This document shows positions 36,524 through 37,814 of a DNA stretch of 37,814 nucleotides, piece after piece. A program made the position numbers and the translations under genes. Each line of letters opens with the position of its first letter. Position 1 is the stretch's first letter. Source of the stretch: Hyphomicrobiales bacterium (GTDB lineage Bacteria > Pseudomonadota > Alphaproteobacteria > Rhizobiales > Xanthobacteraceae); assembly GCA_017305595.1 (NCBI GenBank), contig JAFKKL010000014.1:1-37814 (forward strand), given 5' to 3'. The notes under the pieces were generated by a model. That model searched no databases and had not been told where the DNA came from. It saw only the letters and a list, made by a program, of their open reading frames with translations.

Positions 36524-37814
36524 GAGACAAGCCGGGAGCGCGCGATGGCCCAGATCTGAGCGAGTTCGTTCAAGTCAGCTCGCTCCGCTTCGCTCAGATT
36601 TTCGCCGTGGGCGAGCAGCGCATCCACATAGGGCGCAAAATGGCGATCGACCCGGCCGAAGGCTTTGCGATCGCGTGCCCAAGCCGTGAGAATATCCTCC
36701 AATGTAAGGCGGTCATAACCCAGGCCTTGGGGACGGTTGCCCCGCGATCCGACATCTTCATCCCATGCACCGCCACCGACCGGAAGCGTGTCGCCGCCAA
36801 GCATCGCCCGCATCCAGTCATGGAATGCGCGGAGCCCCATGTGGCTGGCCAGGGCGGCTAGATCCCGCTGCGCTTCGAGAGGCGGATCGACGGTGACGCG
36901 CTGCATCCATCGCAAATTGCCGTCTGGGCCGCTTATCCGCACCTGAATGAAGGCAGACTGAAGTGACAAGGGGATCGACCCAAGATTGAGGCGGGCGGCA
37001 TCGGGCAGCCAAGGCAGCAGGTCGCCATTTGCAGATCCGGCGTGCAGCACATGGTCCGGGTAGGCAAGCGAAGGAACCGCCTGCGCATCGATCGAGAAGC
37101 ATTCTCCGTCGCGGCGCAGAAGCGGGTTCCAGGAGGCCATGAGCGCCTTGCGTGACTCTTCCAGAGCATCGGCCGTACTTGTGCTGCGCATATCTGTGGC
37201 GGCGAGTTCCTCTATGGTGACGGGCGTGGCCTTACCGACGAGGAACGCCAGGCCGGAAGCGAACGCCTCGCCCGCTTCGAGTTCGACCATGATTTCCGAG
37301 TTGCGTCCCGACCATGCCCTTTCGGTCGCATTGGCGCTCCCGACCCTCAAGATGGTCTTTTCACCCGAGTGGAAGCAGAAGATTTTCGCATGGAGAGCAA
37401 GGGGCGCCGGCTCCACATCATCTTCGGCCACAGGTTCGGTGCCGGGCAGAGCGAGCGTGGACTCGTCAGCGAGCACGTCCGGCGCCGCATAGGCCAGGAT
37501 CTTCGAGAAACCGGTCAGCGAGGTCCTGGACCGGCCGGCCATATCGGCAAGAGCCGGCATCGACGAAATCAGCGTTCTGGATCCCGCAGCCCCCCAGTTG
37601 CCTGCCTTTTTCAGGAAGTCGGGCGACAGGAATGGGCTGATGATCGTTATGCCATCGACCGCCCGGGATGGCGGCTCCGCTGGCAAGGGAACACCTTCAT
37701 CCAGCCCATTGAGGAGGCCGCGTAGGCGAAAACCGTCTGGCGCATCCCACCAGATCGCCTCCAGTTGCTTCGCGATGTCATCGGCATCCTCGCGCGATGC
37801 GCAGCGTGCGAGAG
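36520..37814 (-). CDS. Phospholipase-D-like protein (5' partial, runs off right edge)
   Basis: The frame is open to the right edge of the window (through 37812), so at least 430 residues are encoded and the start lies outside. The visible N-terminal part reads DIAKQLEAIWWDAPDGFRL. ITIISPFLSPDFLKKAGNWG and LHAKIFCFH...LRVGSANATERAW are the SPFLS and HxK/GSANxT motifs of PLD-like nucleases; the Asp of a canonical HKD is not seen after the Lys. A second motif may lie beyond the edge. The C-terminal region (about residues 180-430 of the fragment) is helical and unassigned. The gene is followed by the helicase with an ATGA overlap. A stand-alone TTG start at 37686 is not needed, because the frame continues upstream. 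Confidence 0.78.
   Translation of the reverse strand, partial: LARCASREDADDIAKQLEAIWWDAPDGFRLRGLLNGLDEGVPLPAEPPSRAVDGITIISPFLSPDFLKKAGNWGAAGSRTLISSMPALADMAGRSRTSLTGFSKILAYAAPDVLADESTLALPGTEPVAEDDVEPAPLALHAKIFCFHSGEKTILRVGSANATERAWSGRNSEIMVELEAGEAFASGLAFLVGKATPVTIEELAATDMRSTSTADALEESRKALMASWNPLLRRDGECFSIDAQAVPSLAYPDHVLHAGSANGDLLPWLPDAARLNLGSIPLSLQSAFIQVRISGPDGNLRWMQRVTVDPPLEAQRDLAALASHMGLRAFHDWMRAMLGGDTLPVGGGAWDEDVGSRGNRPQGLGYDRLTLEDILTAWARDRKAFGRVDRHFAPYVDALLAHGENLSEAERADLNELAQIWAIARSRLVS

Overview
The window looks like a chromosome segment of an alphaproteobacterium of the Bradyrhizobium/Rhodopseudomonas/Afipia group. It is GC-rich and has densely packed genes. It carries several of the palindromic intergenic repeats typical of these genomes, and a core order ppx - rlmE - ... 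- guaB - ... - RsmB-type methyltransferase - guaA that is familiar in Rhizobiales. The placement is inferred from gene content and repeat style, not from a database search.

Left part (1-9.5 kb): an acyl-CoA handling cluster on the + strand holds the tail of an unidentified gene, a medium-chain-type acyl-CoA synthetase, an R-specific (MaoC-type) enoyl-CoA hydratase and a (3R)-hydroxyacyl-CoA dehydrogenase of the MFE-2 type, followed by a BaiN/HI0933-like flavoprotein. A minus-strand set follows: YaiI/YqxD-type DUF188 protein, the ABC-F ATPase Uup and a D-threonine aldolase/D-serine dehydratase-type PLP enzyme. A MaoC-like hot-dog protein lies on the + strand.

Middle part (9.5-27.2 kb): a lone molybdopterin-binding subunit of the CoxL form II/xanthine dehydrogenase family, then ppx-rlmE. 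Next come a minus-strand MFS exporter - metallo-beta-lactamase - Tat-exported amidohydrolase group, two tandem small Pmp3-like membrane proteins and guaB. A CobW-family GTPase has a sigma70-like promoter with a perfect 20-bp Zur-like palindrome over the start region, and it is translationally coupled to a 66-residue Cys-containing protein. An unknown 207-residue protein, a CurA-like reductase, a MAPEG protein, the RNA methyltransferase and guaA complete this part. GuaB and GuaA together form the GMP branch of purine synthesis.

Right part (27.2 kb to the end): the start of an integrative genomic island inserted behind the 3' end of guaA. Between guaA and the tyrosine integrase is a 318-bp AT-rich stretch with repeated CTGACGGTAT motifs in both orientations, probably integrase arm sites. 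Next are an AlpA-type regulator/excisionase, a two-domain HTH protein, a serine recombinase without a visible zinc ribbon, and two overlapping ParB/RepB-like genes with no ParA. Convergent to these is a two-gene operon of a phospholipase-D-like protein (its start lies beyond the window) and a 1002-residue SF2 helicase with a DEFQ motif II, overlapping by ATGA. This helicase-PLD pair looks like a candidate mobile-element defence module. The recombinase-ParB-ParB trio is a second poorly described system. The right end of the island is not in the window. No rRNA, tRNA or CRISPR array was seen.
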